DNA of 36,305 bases from Cytophagales bacterium (lineage in GTDB: Bacteria > Bacteroidota > Bacteroidia > Cytophagales > Cyclobacteriaceae). Location: contig JAKSDO010000040.1 of NCBI GenBank assembly GCA_022360055.1, positions 1 to 36,305 of the forward strand, in the 5' to 3' direction. The notes below the pieces were generated by a model, which had not been told where the DNA came from, did no database searches, and saw only the letters and a list, made by a program, of their open reading frames with translations. This document shows, one piece after another, positions 22,067-30,608 of this stretch (positions within the stretch are counted from its first letter, which is position 1; every line of letters starts with the position of its first letter). The position numbers were made by a program, and so were the translations under genes.

Positions 22067-25000
22067 ATGAAAAAAAAAGGATTACGCATAATCTTAATGA
22101 TTACAAAGTATACGCTATTAGGATTTTCAATAACCTGCCTGTTTCTACAGTCACTTGTAGCTTTTGATCTGAGCGCACAGAAAATCAAGAGTGTAAAAGA
22201 AATCGAGGTGCAGTTAAAATTTGAAAACATCACGTTAGCTGAAGCTTTTAAGAAAATAGAAGATGTGACGGATTACATTTTCATTTTCAATGATTATGAA
22301 ATTGACAAGAATTTAAAAATATCTACCTCATATCGTAAGCGGCAAGTATTATTTGATGTATTGTTAGAGATCTCAAAACAGGCCAAGTTACAGTTTAAGC
22401 AGGTCAATAAAAATATCAGTGTCAAGAAAATCAACGAACCCGATATCAATGCCATAAATGAAATAGAGCTTGTAATCCAATCCCGTATTATTACAGGAAA
22501 GATTACCTCCACAGAAGATCGTGAAGGTCTGCCCGGTGTAAACATTCTTGTAAAAGGGACTTCCCTTGGAACTGTTACTGATGTAGAAGGGAATTATTCT
22601 TTAGAGGTACCTGATGAAAATTCAATATTGGTATTTAGTTCGGTAGGTTATGTTCAAGAGGAGGTAGTTGCGGGCAATCGTTCGGTGATCGATATGGAGC
22701 TCGTACAAGATATTACCGCGCTGGAAGAAATAGTGGTCGTTGGTTATGGTACGCAAAAGAAGGAGTCCTTAACTGGGGCCATTAGTAATATACAGGCGAG
22801 TGAATTGGAAAGAGTACATGCCGCCACAACAAGTGGTATGTTGGCAGGGAAAATTGCTGGAGTTTCTTTCAGACAGCCAGACGGAAGGCCGGGGGCGGGA
22901 GCATGGTTACAAATCAGGAATATGGGTACTCCGCTCTACGTTATCGATGGAATACAGAAAGATGAAGGTCAGTTCAATAACCTGGCTCCGCAGGATATAG
23001 AGAGTATCACCATACTCAAAGATGCATCGGCAGCGATATATGGGGTGCGGGCTGCCAATGGTGTGATCGTAGTTACCACCAAAAAAGGCAGATTAAATAA
23101 TAAGAATACCGTAAATATCAATGCTTATTATGGCGTTCAGAATTGGTCGAGGTTTCCGGAAGGAGTAGATGCCTACAGTTGGATGCTCGGAAAGGCGGAT
23201 GCTGAGATGAATCAACATGGAAGTACAGCCATAACTCCCGAAGAATTGGAAAAATGGAGAGAAGGAACAGAGCCCGGATATCAGAGCTTTGACTGGTATG
23301 ATTTTATTGTCGATAAAAATGCTCCTCAATCTTCTTTTAACATCAATACCACCGGAGGATCTGAGAAAACTAATTATTATTTGTCGATCACGCGATTTGA
23401 TCAGGATGCGGTATTTGATGATTTTACTTTCAATAGAACCAACATTCAATCAAATATTGATACGGAAATTGCCAAGAGGTTCAAAATAGGAGTTCAACTC
23501 AATGGAAGATTAGAGACCAGGGATAATCCGGGAGTGCCGGGTTTTGATGACTACTGGCAACCAAGATTTGCACTTTTCAGGAACAGACCTACAGAGCGTC
23601 CCTACGCCAATGATCATCCGGATTATCCAAATCATATTAGCAATATTGAGACCAACTGGGCGCTATTGAGCAAGGATATTACGGGATGGTGGCGAAGTGA
23701 CTGGAGCGTACTTCAGTCCAACTTTACCGCAGAATATGAGCTGTTGGAAGGCTTGACTGCCAAAGGAATTTACTCCTATTATTATGCAGATGAAGAGGCG
23801 AACACTTTTGAATACACGTATGACGTATTCACTTATGATCCGAATACGGATGTCTATAACAGGACGGGAGGAAACGATAATCCGTATAGAGACAGAACTC
23901 AGCAAAAGATTACAGAAAATGTCACCCAGTTTCATTTAAATTATAGTAAGATTTTTGCCGATAGACATAACTTGGGGATTGTTGCTGTCGCGGAAAGTAT
24001 TCAAAGACGACATAAAAGAAATTTTTTACACTCGGTTCCGGAGACCAATTTCCTGGACCTCATTCAGTTTGCAGATATGGATACCTACAGTGACAGGGAT
24101 ATTGAAGAAGCCAGGATCGGGTATATTGGAAGGATAAATTACGATTATGATAGCAAATATTATATAGAAATCGCTGGAAGGTATGACGGGTCCTGGAAAT
24201 TTGCAGATGGGAAAAGATGGGGCTTTTTCCCTTCATTTTCAGGTGGATGGAGAATATCCGAAGAAAGTTTTTTTGATATCAGTTGGGTGAACGATTTAAA
24301 AATACGGGCATCTTACGGCGAGATGGGTGATGATGATGTCGGAATAGGGCCTTTCGATTATATCCCCGGATATAACTATGGTGTTTCCACAGCGATCATT
24401 GATGGCAATACGACTGTTGGGTCTCGAGACCGGGGAAAACCGGTGGATAATATTTCCTGGTACACCAGCACCATCACGGATATAGGATTGGATTTTTCAT
24501 TATTTAACAGTAACCTTTCCGGTTCTTTAGATTATTTTAATAGAACCAGAACCGGCTTGCGGGCTTTTAAATATGATGTGGTCGTACCGGAAGAGCTGGG
24601 GTACACGTTGCCCGAAGAGAATCTGAATAGTGATTCCCAGTCTGGTTTTGAAGCCACTGTGGATTATGGAACCAGTTTTGGAAAGCTGAGATTTAATGTA
24701 GGAGGGAATGTTTCCTACGCGCGCAGCAAATCCCTTTCCTCTTACAAACCTCGCTGGGGTAATTCTTGGGACCACTATAGAAATTCCAGGGAAAACAGAT
24801 ATGATGGTACGTTTTGGGGATATGAAGTAATAGGACAGTTCCAATCGCAGGAGGAAATCAATAACTATCCCATAAATATTGATGGCGAAGGCAACAAAAC
24901 ACTCCTGCCGGGTGATCTTATTTATCGAGACATCAATGAAGACGGTAAAATTGATGGATATGACGAGCGCCCAATTGGCTACGGTACGTGGAGAAATCCA

Positions 25001-25507
25001 ATTACAAATTTTGGGATAAACCTCTCGCTCGAATACAGAGGCATCGATTTCAGTATGGATTTCTCAGGAGGCACGATGTATTCATACAATCAGCAATGGG
25101 AAATGCGATGGCCATTCCAGAATACAGGCAACTTGTTATCCACCATGTACGAAGACCGTTGGCATCGTGCCGACCCATTTGATCTGAACAGTGAGTGGAT
25201 ACCTGGCAAAAATCCCGCGCTCAGTTTCAACAATCCCGGCCACAGCAACTACAATAAACATTCGGACTGGTGGATGATAAATGTGAACTATTTAAGGTTG
25301 AGAACCATGGAAATTGGTTATTCCTTTCAGCAGGGATGGGTCGAAAAGATGAAGATGCAAAAAGCCAGAGTGTATATAAATACCTTTAATTTATTCTCAA
25401 TTGATAATGTGGGAAGATATGGTATTGATCCCGAAGTGGCCGATGAAAACGGGTTGCAATACCCGCAGGTCAAATTGTTTAACGTAGGTGTAAATCTAAC
25501 TTTTTAA
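22067..25507 (+). CDS. SusC/RagA-type TonB-linked outer-membrane transporter
   Basis: A 1146-residue transporter for oligosaccharides. Order of parts: signal peptide to about 40; STN domain around 45-115 (LKFENITLAEAFKKIEDVTD), the signalling module that speaks to FecR; carboxypeptidase-like domain about 145-220 (TSTEDREGLPGVNILVKGTS); TonB box and plug (EEIVVVGYGTQKKESLTGAI, PLYVIDGIQKDE, DIESITILKDASAAIYGVRA); long barrel ending YPQVKLFNVGVNLTF. It forms the outer-membrane channel capped by the SusD-like lipoprotein encoded 8 bases on. The sugar cannot be deduced. Confidence 0.95.
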   Translation: MKKKGLRIILMITKYTLLGFSITCLFLQSLVAFDLSAQKIKSVKEIEVQLKFENITLAEAFKKIEDVTDYIFIFNDYEIDKNLKISTSYRKRQVLFDVLLEISKQAKLQFKQVNKNISVKKINEPDINAINEIELVIQSRIITGKITSTEDREGLPGVNILVKGTSLGTVTDVEGNYSLEVPDENSILVFSSVGYVQEEVVAGNRSVIDMELVQDITALEEIVVVGYGTQKKESLTGAISNIQASELERVHAATTSGMLAGKIAGVSFRQPDGRPGAGAWLQIRNMGTPLYVIDGIQKDEGQFNNLAPQDIESITILKDASAAIYGVRAANGVIVVTTKKGRLNNKNTVNINAYYGVQNWSRFPEGVDAYSWMLGKADAEMNQHGSTAITPEELEKWREGTEPGYQSFDWYDFIVDKNAPQSSFNINTTGGSEKTNYYLSITRFDQDAVFDDFTFNRTNIQSNIDTEIAKRFKIGVQLNGRLETRDNPGVPGFDDYWQPRFALFRNRPTERPYANDHPDYPNHISNIETNWALLSKDITGWWRSDWSVLQSNFTAEYELLEGLTAKGIYSYYYADEEANTFEYTYDVFTYDPNTDVYNRTGGNDNPYRDRTQQKITENVTQFHLNYSKIFADRHNLGIVAVAESIQRRHKRNFLHSVPETNFLDLIQFADMDTYSDRDIEEARIGYIGRINYDYDSKYYIEIAGRYDGSWKFADGKRWGFFPSFSGGWRISEESFFDISWVNDLKIRASYGEMGDDDVGIGPFDYIPGYNYGVSTAIIDGNTTVGSRDRGKPVDNISWYTSTITDIGLDFSLFNSNLSGSLDYFNRTRTGLRAFKYDVVVPEELGYTLPEENLNSDSQSGFEATVDYGTSFGKLRFNVGGNVSYARSKSLSSYKPRWGNSWDHYRNSRENRYDGTFWGYEVIGQFQSQEEINNYPINIDGEGNKTLLPGDLIYRDINEDGKIDGYDERPIGYGTWRNPITNFGINLSLEYRGIDFSMDFSGGTMYSYNQQWEMRWPFQNTGNLLSTMYEDRWHRADPFDLNSEWIPGKNPALSFNNPGHSNYNKHSDWWMINVNYLRLRTMEIGYSFQQGWVEKMKMQKARVYINTFNLFSIDNVGRYGIDPEVADENGLQYPQVKLFNVGVNLTF

Positions 25508-25515
25508 ACAGCAAG

Positions 25516-27390
25516 ATGATGAAAAAGTATCTATTAGTCATAGGAATCATAACATCTCTAAGCAGTGGATGTAATGAAGATTTTTTAGACAAAAAACCCA
25601 ATGACATCCTTTTGGAAGAACAAGTGTGGGAAGATGAAGGATTGGTTTTGTCGGTTTTGACAGATCTATATGATCGTTATGTTGATATTCAGCAATTGGA
25701 GCAATGGTGGGAATTCACCAACTTTGATGAGGCTTTTGCTTCCAATTTTAACAATTACTGGAGGCACCGGTTCCAGGATTACAATTATGATTGGTGGTCG
25801 ATCTGGGATTATGGATACATTCGGGAATTAAACTTGTTTGTTGAAAAATGTGAGGCGGCCGAAGAGTTGCAGGAAGAGGCCAGGGAAAGATTTTTGGCGG
25901 AAGCAAGATTTCTCCGGGCCGCTATATACTTTGAACATGTTAAACGCATGGGTGGGGTTCCTTTGATTCTGGAGTCTCTGGAATACGATTTTAGCGGTGA
26001 TCCTTCCTATTTGCAATATCCAAGGAATAAAGAGCATGAGGTGTATGACTTTGTGATCAACGAAATGGAGGAAATAAAAAACATTCTTCCCGATGATGTC
26101 AATATCAAATCCAGGGCAACAAAAGGATTGGCATTGGCAATGAAAACCCGCGCAGCCCTATACGCAGCTTCCATCGCAAAGTATGGCGCTACTACGCCAC
26201 AAGTTTCTACTTCAGGAGGTGAAGTGGGCATTCCTGCTTCCATGGCAGATGATTATTACCAAATAGCTTTATCTTCCGCTGAAGAGCTGATCACTCAGGG
26301 GTCTTATGCGCTATACAGAAAGAGAGATAATCTGGAAGAGAATTTCAGTAATTTGTTTTTGGATAAAAACAGTAATCCCGAAGTGATCTTTGTGAAGGAT
26401 TATAAGACGAAGGGACGAACTCATTCGTTCACTATTGAGGCTATTCCAAGATCTTTGAGAGAGGAGAATATTGCCGGGGGAAACATCAATGCGACATTGA
26501 ACCTTGTGCAGTCTTTCGAATATCTTGACAATACATTTTCGCCTATAAAAACAATCGATGAAGGAACAGGTGATTACATTTATTACGACAACCCAATGGA
26601 TGCATTTTCCGGAAGAGATGCCCGGTTAGGCGGAACAGTGATCCTACCAGGATCGACGTATAGAGGCAAATTGGTGGATATCTGGGCGGGATACCAGTTG
26701 GCGGACGGTTCCGTGATTTCGGCAGATCATCTTGGAGGAAAAGCAGTCCTTCCCGGTAAAACCGTTGAAGAGCAAGTAGTAGGTTTTGATGGACCAATAG
26801 ATCAATTGGAATCATCTGCACAAACCGGTTTTTATGTACGAAAGTTCAATGACCCGGATGTGGGGTCGGGCCAAAGAGGTACACGAAGCGATGTTTGGTG
26901 GGTGAGATATCGGTATGGGGAAGTGTTATTGAATGCCGCAGAAGCTGCTTTCGAACTAAACGAAGTGACGAAAGCATTAAACTATCTAAATGAAATTCGC
27001 AGAAGGGCTGGTTTTACAATTGATCTGACAGCTTCCGATTTGTCGTTTGACAGGATCGTTCATGAACGAAAAGTGGAATTGGCATTTGAAGGGCATATCT
27101 TATTTGATATGAAAAGATGGCGATTGGCCCATGTCGTCTGGAATGGGGATTACACGGATCTAACTGAAAATCCGGGCAAAGCAGATGAACCAAGCACAAG
27201 AGTATTTGCACTGTGGCCATATAGGATTTACGATCCGGGCAATCCAAACGATGGCAAGTGGATTTTTAAGGAGACAATTCCAAGTGTTGTGAATAATGCG
27301 CATAGATTCCGGTTGGGAAATTACTATTCGTTTATTAGTGATAAAATCAGAAATTCCAATCCTCTTATAGTAAAAAATCCAAATCAATAG
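25516..27390 (+). CDS. SusD/RagB-type glycan-binding lipoprotein
   Basis: A 624-residue surface lipoprotein: the signal ends in SSGC near residue 19, followed by NEDFLDKKPNDILLEEQVWE, the standard SusD start. The alpha-helical TPR-like core includes ARERFLAEARFLRAAIYFEH and, near the C-terminus, VLLNAAEAAFELNEVTKALN, EIRRRAGF and FDRIVHERKVELAFEGHILF, all family hallmarks. It lids the SusC channel and helps capture oligosaccharides at the cell surface. It lies directly after the SusC gene. Confidence 0.95.
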   Translation: MMKKYLLVIGIITSLSSGCNEDFLDKKPNDILLEEQVWEDEGLVLSVLTDLYDRYVDIQQLEQWWEFTNFDEAFASNFNNYWRHRFQDYNYDWWSIWDYGYIRELNLFVEKCEAAEELQEEARERFLAEARFLRAAIYFEHVKRMGGVPLILESLEYDFSGDPSYLQYPRNKEHEVYDFVINEMEEIKNILPDDVNIKSRATKGLALAMKTRAALYAASIAKYGATTPQVSTSGGEVGIPASMADDYYQIALSSAEELITQGSYALYRKRDNLEENFSNLFLDKNSNPEVIFVKDYKTKGRTHSFTIEAIPRSLREENIAGGNINATLNLVQSFEYLDNTFSPIKTIDEGTGDYIYYDNPMDAFSGRDARLGGTVILPGSTYRGKLVDIWAGYQLADGSVISADHLGGKAVLPGKTVEEQVVGFDGPIDQLESSAQTGFYVRKFNDPDVGSGQRGTRSDVWWVRYRYGEVLLNAAEAAFELNEVTKALNYLNEIRRRAGFTIDLTASDLSFDRIVHERKVELAFEGHILFDMKRWRLAHVVWNGDYTDLTENPGKADEPSTRVFALWPYRIYDPGNPNDGKWIFKETIPSVVNNAHRFRLGNYYSFISDKIRNSNPLIVKNPNQ

Positions 27391-27410
27391 GATTTCAAAA
27401 TGTTAAAACT

Positions 27411-28112
27411 ATGAAACTAAATATCAATTGTATAATCACATTAGTTATAGCAGTGGTTTTCGCCTCTTGCCAATACGACAATTACGATGAACCGGGAATA
27501 CTGTTTGACGGGCAAATAGTGCACAATGGAGCGCCTATCGGCGTAAGTTACAATGACGTGTATTTTGAGCTTTGGGAGCCCGGCTGGCAGTTAAAATATC
27601 CGATCAATGTAGCGGTCGACCAGGACGGTTCGTTTTCAGCACTTTTGTTTGCGGCAGATTATAAACTTGTTATCCCAGAAGGTCAGGGACCTTATCGGTC
27701 GATGATCAGTTCCGATACAAATTCGGATACGATCAATGTGACATTGACCGGCAATAGAACAATGAATATTGAAGTTGAACCATATTATATGGTTAGAAAT
27801 GCCAATTTCTCCAGCTCCGGTAGAACGGTTACATCTACCTTCGGGTTGGAGCAGATCATAACTGATGGGGATGCGCGAGACATTGAGAGGGTCTTTCTTT
27901 ATGTGAGTAAAACAGCTTTTGTCGATACCAGAACAAGCATTTCTACTTCAGAGTTGGATCGAGGATCTATTGGTGATCTCAATAGCATTCGTATGAGTAC
28001 AGATGTTCCCGATTTAGTTCCGGCACAAGACGATGTCTTTGCACGGATTGGAGTAAAAATAGCCGGAATTGAAGATATGTTATTTTCTGCGGTTGAGAAC
28101 ATTCAGCTTTAG
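27411..28112 (+). CDS. DUF3823 lipoprotein of the glycan locus
   Basis: A 233-residue lipoprotein with lipobox VVFASC at about residue 20. The next part, GILFDGQIVHNGAPIGVSYN and VYFELWEPGWQLKYPINVAV, matches the N-terminal beta-sandwich of DUF3823, a family encoded after SusD in many loci. QDGSFSALLFAADYKLVIPE continues the fold. The C-terminal domain is a second sandwich (ARDIERVFLYVSKTAFVDTR). It probably sits at the surface and may bind glycan or assist the SusCD complex. A strong terminator follows. Confidence 0.88.
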   Translation: MKLNINCIITLVIAVVFASCQYDNYDEPGILFDGQIVHNGAPIGVSYNDVYFELWEPGWQLKYPINVAVDQDGSFSALLFAADYKLVIPEGQGPYRSMISSDTNSDTINVTLTGNRTMNIEVEPYYMVRNANFSSSGRTVTSTFGLEQIITDGDARDIERVFLYVSKTAFVDTRTSISTSELDRGSIGDLNSIRMSTDVPDLVPAQDDVFARIGVKIAGIEDMLFSAVENIQL

Positions 28113-28121
28113 ATACCAATG

Positions 28122-28166
28122 CAGACCCTTAAGCCTTTTTCGAGAGGGTCTGCTACATTTTTTAAA
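28122..28166 (+). terminator. intrinsic terminator after the DUF3823 gene
   Basis: GCAGACCCT (28122-28130) pairs perfectly with AGGGTCTGC (28146-28154), loop of 15 bases, followed by TACATTTTTT. It ends the susCD transcript before the GH2 gene. Confidence 0.8.
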
Positions 28167-28241
28167 ATGAATGTCAGTTCGATGATTTTAAAGTATTTAA
28201 ATTGCTGAAAATGAAATTTTCACATTAAATTCTGTTTAACA

Positions 28242-28249
28242 TAATTTTG
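28242..28249 (+). promoter_or_regulatory. -7 element upstream of the GH2 gene
   Basis: TAATTTTG is an exact TAnnTTTG match, 183 bases before the GH2 start at 28432. The -33 TTTG is not clear. With the preceding terminator this suggests that the GH2 gene has its own promoter and a leader of about 170 bases. Confidence 0.4.
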
Positions 28250-28431
28250 CAAAAATGTATCTCTTTTCAAAAGTCAGGTGCCAAATCGGCCTAAGTTGAT
28301 TAGATAGGGACTCTTTCATTGGGCTCATGTCAAAATTATACTTGAACTTTATCAATGCAAGGCATCATGAGGTTGTGTTTCTGCACACTAATTTTTCAAA
28401 TTTTACAATTACATTTAATCATTTTTTACAC

Positions 28432-30273
28432 ATGAAGAAATTTCTTTTACAATTGTTCGTATTATTAATGGTTGCTTTCCCTGTATTTACTCAGGAAATC
28501 GATTGGCAGATCGATCGGGGAAAAATCATCACCGCGTGGGCAGAAGACGTAGACCCCCAAAGTGTTTTGCCTGAATATCCACGACCTCAAATGGTTCGCG
28601 ACAACTGGAAATGCCTGAATGGCCTTTGGGAATATTCCATTCAGCCAAAAGAATCAACGCAACCTTCGACCTTTGATGGAAAAATATTGGTTCCTTTTGC
28701 TGTTGAGTCGGCCTTGTCAGGAGTTGCAAAATCTGTAGGAAAAGAGCATAATTTATGGTATAGAACTACTTTTACGCTTCCTTCAAGCATGAAGAAGAAA
28801 ACCATTTTGTTGCACTTTGGTGCGGTTGATTGGGAAACTGAAGTATTTGTCAATGGCAAAAGGGTGGGAATGCATCAGGGAGGATACGATCCCTTTAGTT
28901 TCGATGTTACCTCTTTTCTATCTAAAAGCCAGGATCAGGAATTAGTTGTGAGAGTTTGGGACCCGACAGATGAAGGCCCGCAGGCAAGGGGAAAACAGGT
29001 AAATAATCCAGGTGGCATCTGGTACACTCCGGTTACCGGAATATGGCAAACCGTATGGTTGGAAGCAGTTGTCGGCACTTATATCAAAGAGATAAAGAAC
29101 ACGCCCGATCTTCAAAACAAAACCATTAGCGTTCAGGCTGATATTGAAAATGGAAAAGAGACGGACAAGGTAAAAATTGTCGTGCTCGACAATGATTCAC
29201 CTCTTGCCGAAAAAATAGTCGATCTTAATAGCAAAGCAATTATTCAGATTGATGATCCGGTTTTATGGTCACCTGATCGGCCTCATTTATATGGTTTGAA
29301 AATTTCGTTAATAAGAAAAAACAAATCAATAGATGAAGTTGAAAGTTATTTTGCGATGAGAGAAATCAGCAAGAAAGCAGATAGGAATGGCATCCTAAGG
29401 ATGATGCTCAATGGAGAATTTGTGTTTCAATACGGCCCGCTCGACCAGGGGTGGTGGCCGGATGGGCTTTATACGGCACCGACGGATGAAGCATTGAAAT
29501 TCGATATTATCAAAACTCAGGAGATGGGATTCAATATGATCCGCAAGCACGTAAAGGTGGAGCCCGCCAGATGGTATTATCACTGCGATCGGATAGGAAT
29601 GCTTGTATGGCAAGATATGCCAAGCGGCGATCTTGGCGCCAGGTGGGAACCAAGACCGGGAGTTACAGGTGCCGGTCGAGATATGGATCGATCACCTGAA
29701 TCGGAAAGAATTTACCGAATGGAGTGGAAAGCAATTATGGATGCACTGTATCACTTCCCAAGTATTGTGGTTTGGGTGCCGTTCAATGAAGCCTGGGGCC
29801 AATTTAAGACCAAAGAAATTGTGGACTGGACCGCAAAAATGGACCCTTCAAGACTTGTAAATGAAGCTAGCGGAGGTAATTTTCATTTCAGTGGGGATAT
29901 TATTGATTTGCACAATTATCCTGATCCGGTGATGCCAAAAGCCGAGATCTTTGGCAAGAAACAAGTTATCACCCTTGGCGAATTTGGAGGATTGGGATTA
30001 CCCATTGCAGACCATACCTGGCAGGAAAAGAATAACTGGGGATATCGCAATTTTAAAAATTCTGATGAACTGAGCGCGCGATACGAAAAGTTGATGGCTG
30101 ATTTAATACCTCTCATTTCCAAAGGACTATCTGCGGCGGTTTATACGCAGACAACGGATGTAGAGGTAGAGGTAAACGGATTGATGACGTATGATAGAAA
30201 GATTATGAAAATGCCCGTAGATTTTTTAAAATCTCAACATCAAAAGCTTTATGAGGAAAAAGTAGATTTTTAA
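28432..30273 (+). CDS. glycoside hydrolase family 2 enzyme
   Basis: A 613-residue secreted enzyme. I chose the ATG at 28432 because it opens directly into a signal peptide (MKKFLLQLFVLLMVAFPVFT); an upstream in-frame ATG at 28327 would add 35 residues with no such feature. The sugar-binding sandwich includes WYRTTFTLPSSM and DWETEVFVNGKRVGMHQGGY. The TIM barrel has FNMIRKHVKVEPARWYYHCD followed by LVWQDMPSG. Glu453 in VWVPFNEAWGQF is the acid/base and Glu517 in VITLGEFGGLG is the likely nucleophile. Members act as beta-galactosidase, beta-glucuronidase or beta-mannosidase; specificity is not readable. It is probably part of the adjacent SusCD locus. Confidence 0.9.
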   Translation: MKKFLLQLFVLLMVAFPVFTQEIDWQIDRGKIITAWAEDVDPQSVLPEYPRPQMVRDNWKCLNGLWEYSIQPKESTQPSTFDGKILVPFAVESALSGVAKSVGKEHNLWYRTTFTLPSSMKKKTILLHFGAVDWETEVFVNGKRVGMHQGGYDPFSFDVTSFLSKSQDQELVVRVWDPTDEGPQARGKQVNNPGGIWYTPVTGIWQTVWLEAVVGTYIKEIKNTPDLQNKTISVQADIENGKETDKVKIVVLDNDSPLAEKIVDLNSKAIIQIDDPVLWSPDRPHLYGLKISLIRKNKSIDEVESYFAMREISKKADRNGILRMMLNGEFVFQYGPLDQGWWPDGLYTAPTDEALKFDIIKTQEMGFNMIRKHVKVEPARWYYHCDRIGMLVWQDMPSGDLGARWEPRPGVTGAGRDMDRSPESERIYRMEWKAIMDALYHFPSIVVWVPFNEAWGQFKTKEIVDWTAKMDPSRLVNEASGGNFHFSGDIIDLHNYPDPVMPKAEIFGKKQVITLGEFGGLGLPIADHTWQEKNNWGYRNFKNSDELSARYEKLMADLIPLISKGLSAAVYTQTTDVEVEVNGLMTYDRKIMKMPVDFLKSQHQKLYEEKVDF

Positions 30274-30425
30274 TTGATAAAATGTGTTCTACGCGATAGC
30301 CCGACAGTTTTGAAATACTCCGACCAGTGGTATTTAGGACGGAAACTTACCAACATGCCCGGATCGCCGGGCTGTGGCATTTCGTGAAATTTAAACATTG
30401 GATATTTCGAAAATATCCGATGTTT

Positions 30426-30453
30426 CTGACCACCCTGATGCTCCTGACCACCC
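30426..30453 (-). mobile_element. possible IS21-type end remnant
   Basis: Two GGGTGGTCAG units (minus strand) 18 bases apart suggest a solo end or scar of an IS21-like element. No transposase or ATPase gene is nearby. Confidence 0.3.
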
Positions 30454-30568
30454 GGATCGCAGAGCAATGGGACGAAAAATTCGATCTGTCTTGTAGCGAT
30501 GTTGGAGTTCAAATAATGCGTGCGGGTTTTCCGGTAATGGCTGCTATTATTTCCGCCCCTTCAAGTAA

Positions 30569-30597
30569 GCCACTCTGCGTTACTTTTTCACATGTCC
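30569..30597 (-). repeat. left copy of a 29-bp imperfect inverted repeat
   Basis: Minus-strand GGACATGTGAAAAAG followed by TAACGCAGAGTGGC. The inner 19-mer AAAAGTAACGCAGAGTGGC is identical to the copy at 35334-35352; over 29 bases 25 match. It lies just 3' of the octaheme cytochrome gene. Confidence 0.75.
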
Positions 30598-30608
30598 AGT
30601 AATCCGGA

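Larger units (their letters stand above)
30274..30608. other. intergenic region with hairpins and IS-like repeats
   Basis: No gene is supported. GCCCGG-ATCG-CCGGGC (30357-30372) and a 13-bp stem around 30395-30423 (ACATTGGATATTT, loop CGA) form hairpins. CTGACCACCC occurs at 30426-30435 and 30444-30453, an 18-base period; on the minus strand it reads GGGTGGTCAG, resembling the multiple end repeats of IS21-family elements. The inverted repeat described separately lies at 30569-30597. Confidence 0.5.

Noticed and set aside
30270-30602. Overlapping reading frames of 80-91 codons on both strands downstream of GH2
   Set aside because: They cross hairpins and repeats, lack family resemblance, and the region looks like mobile-element debris.
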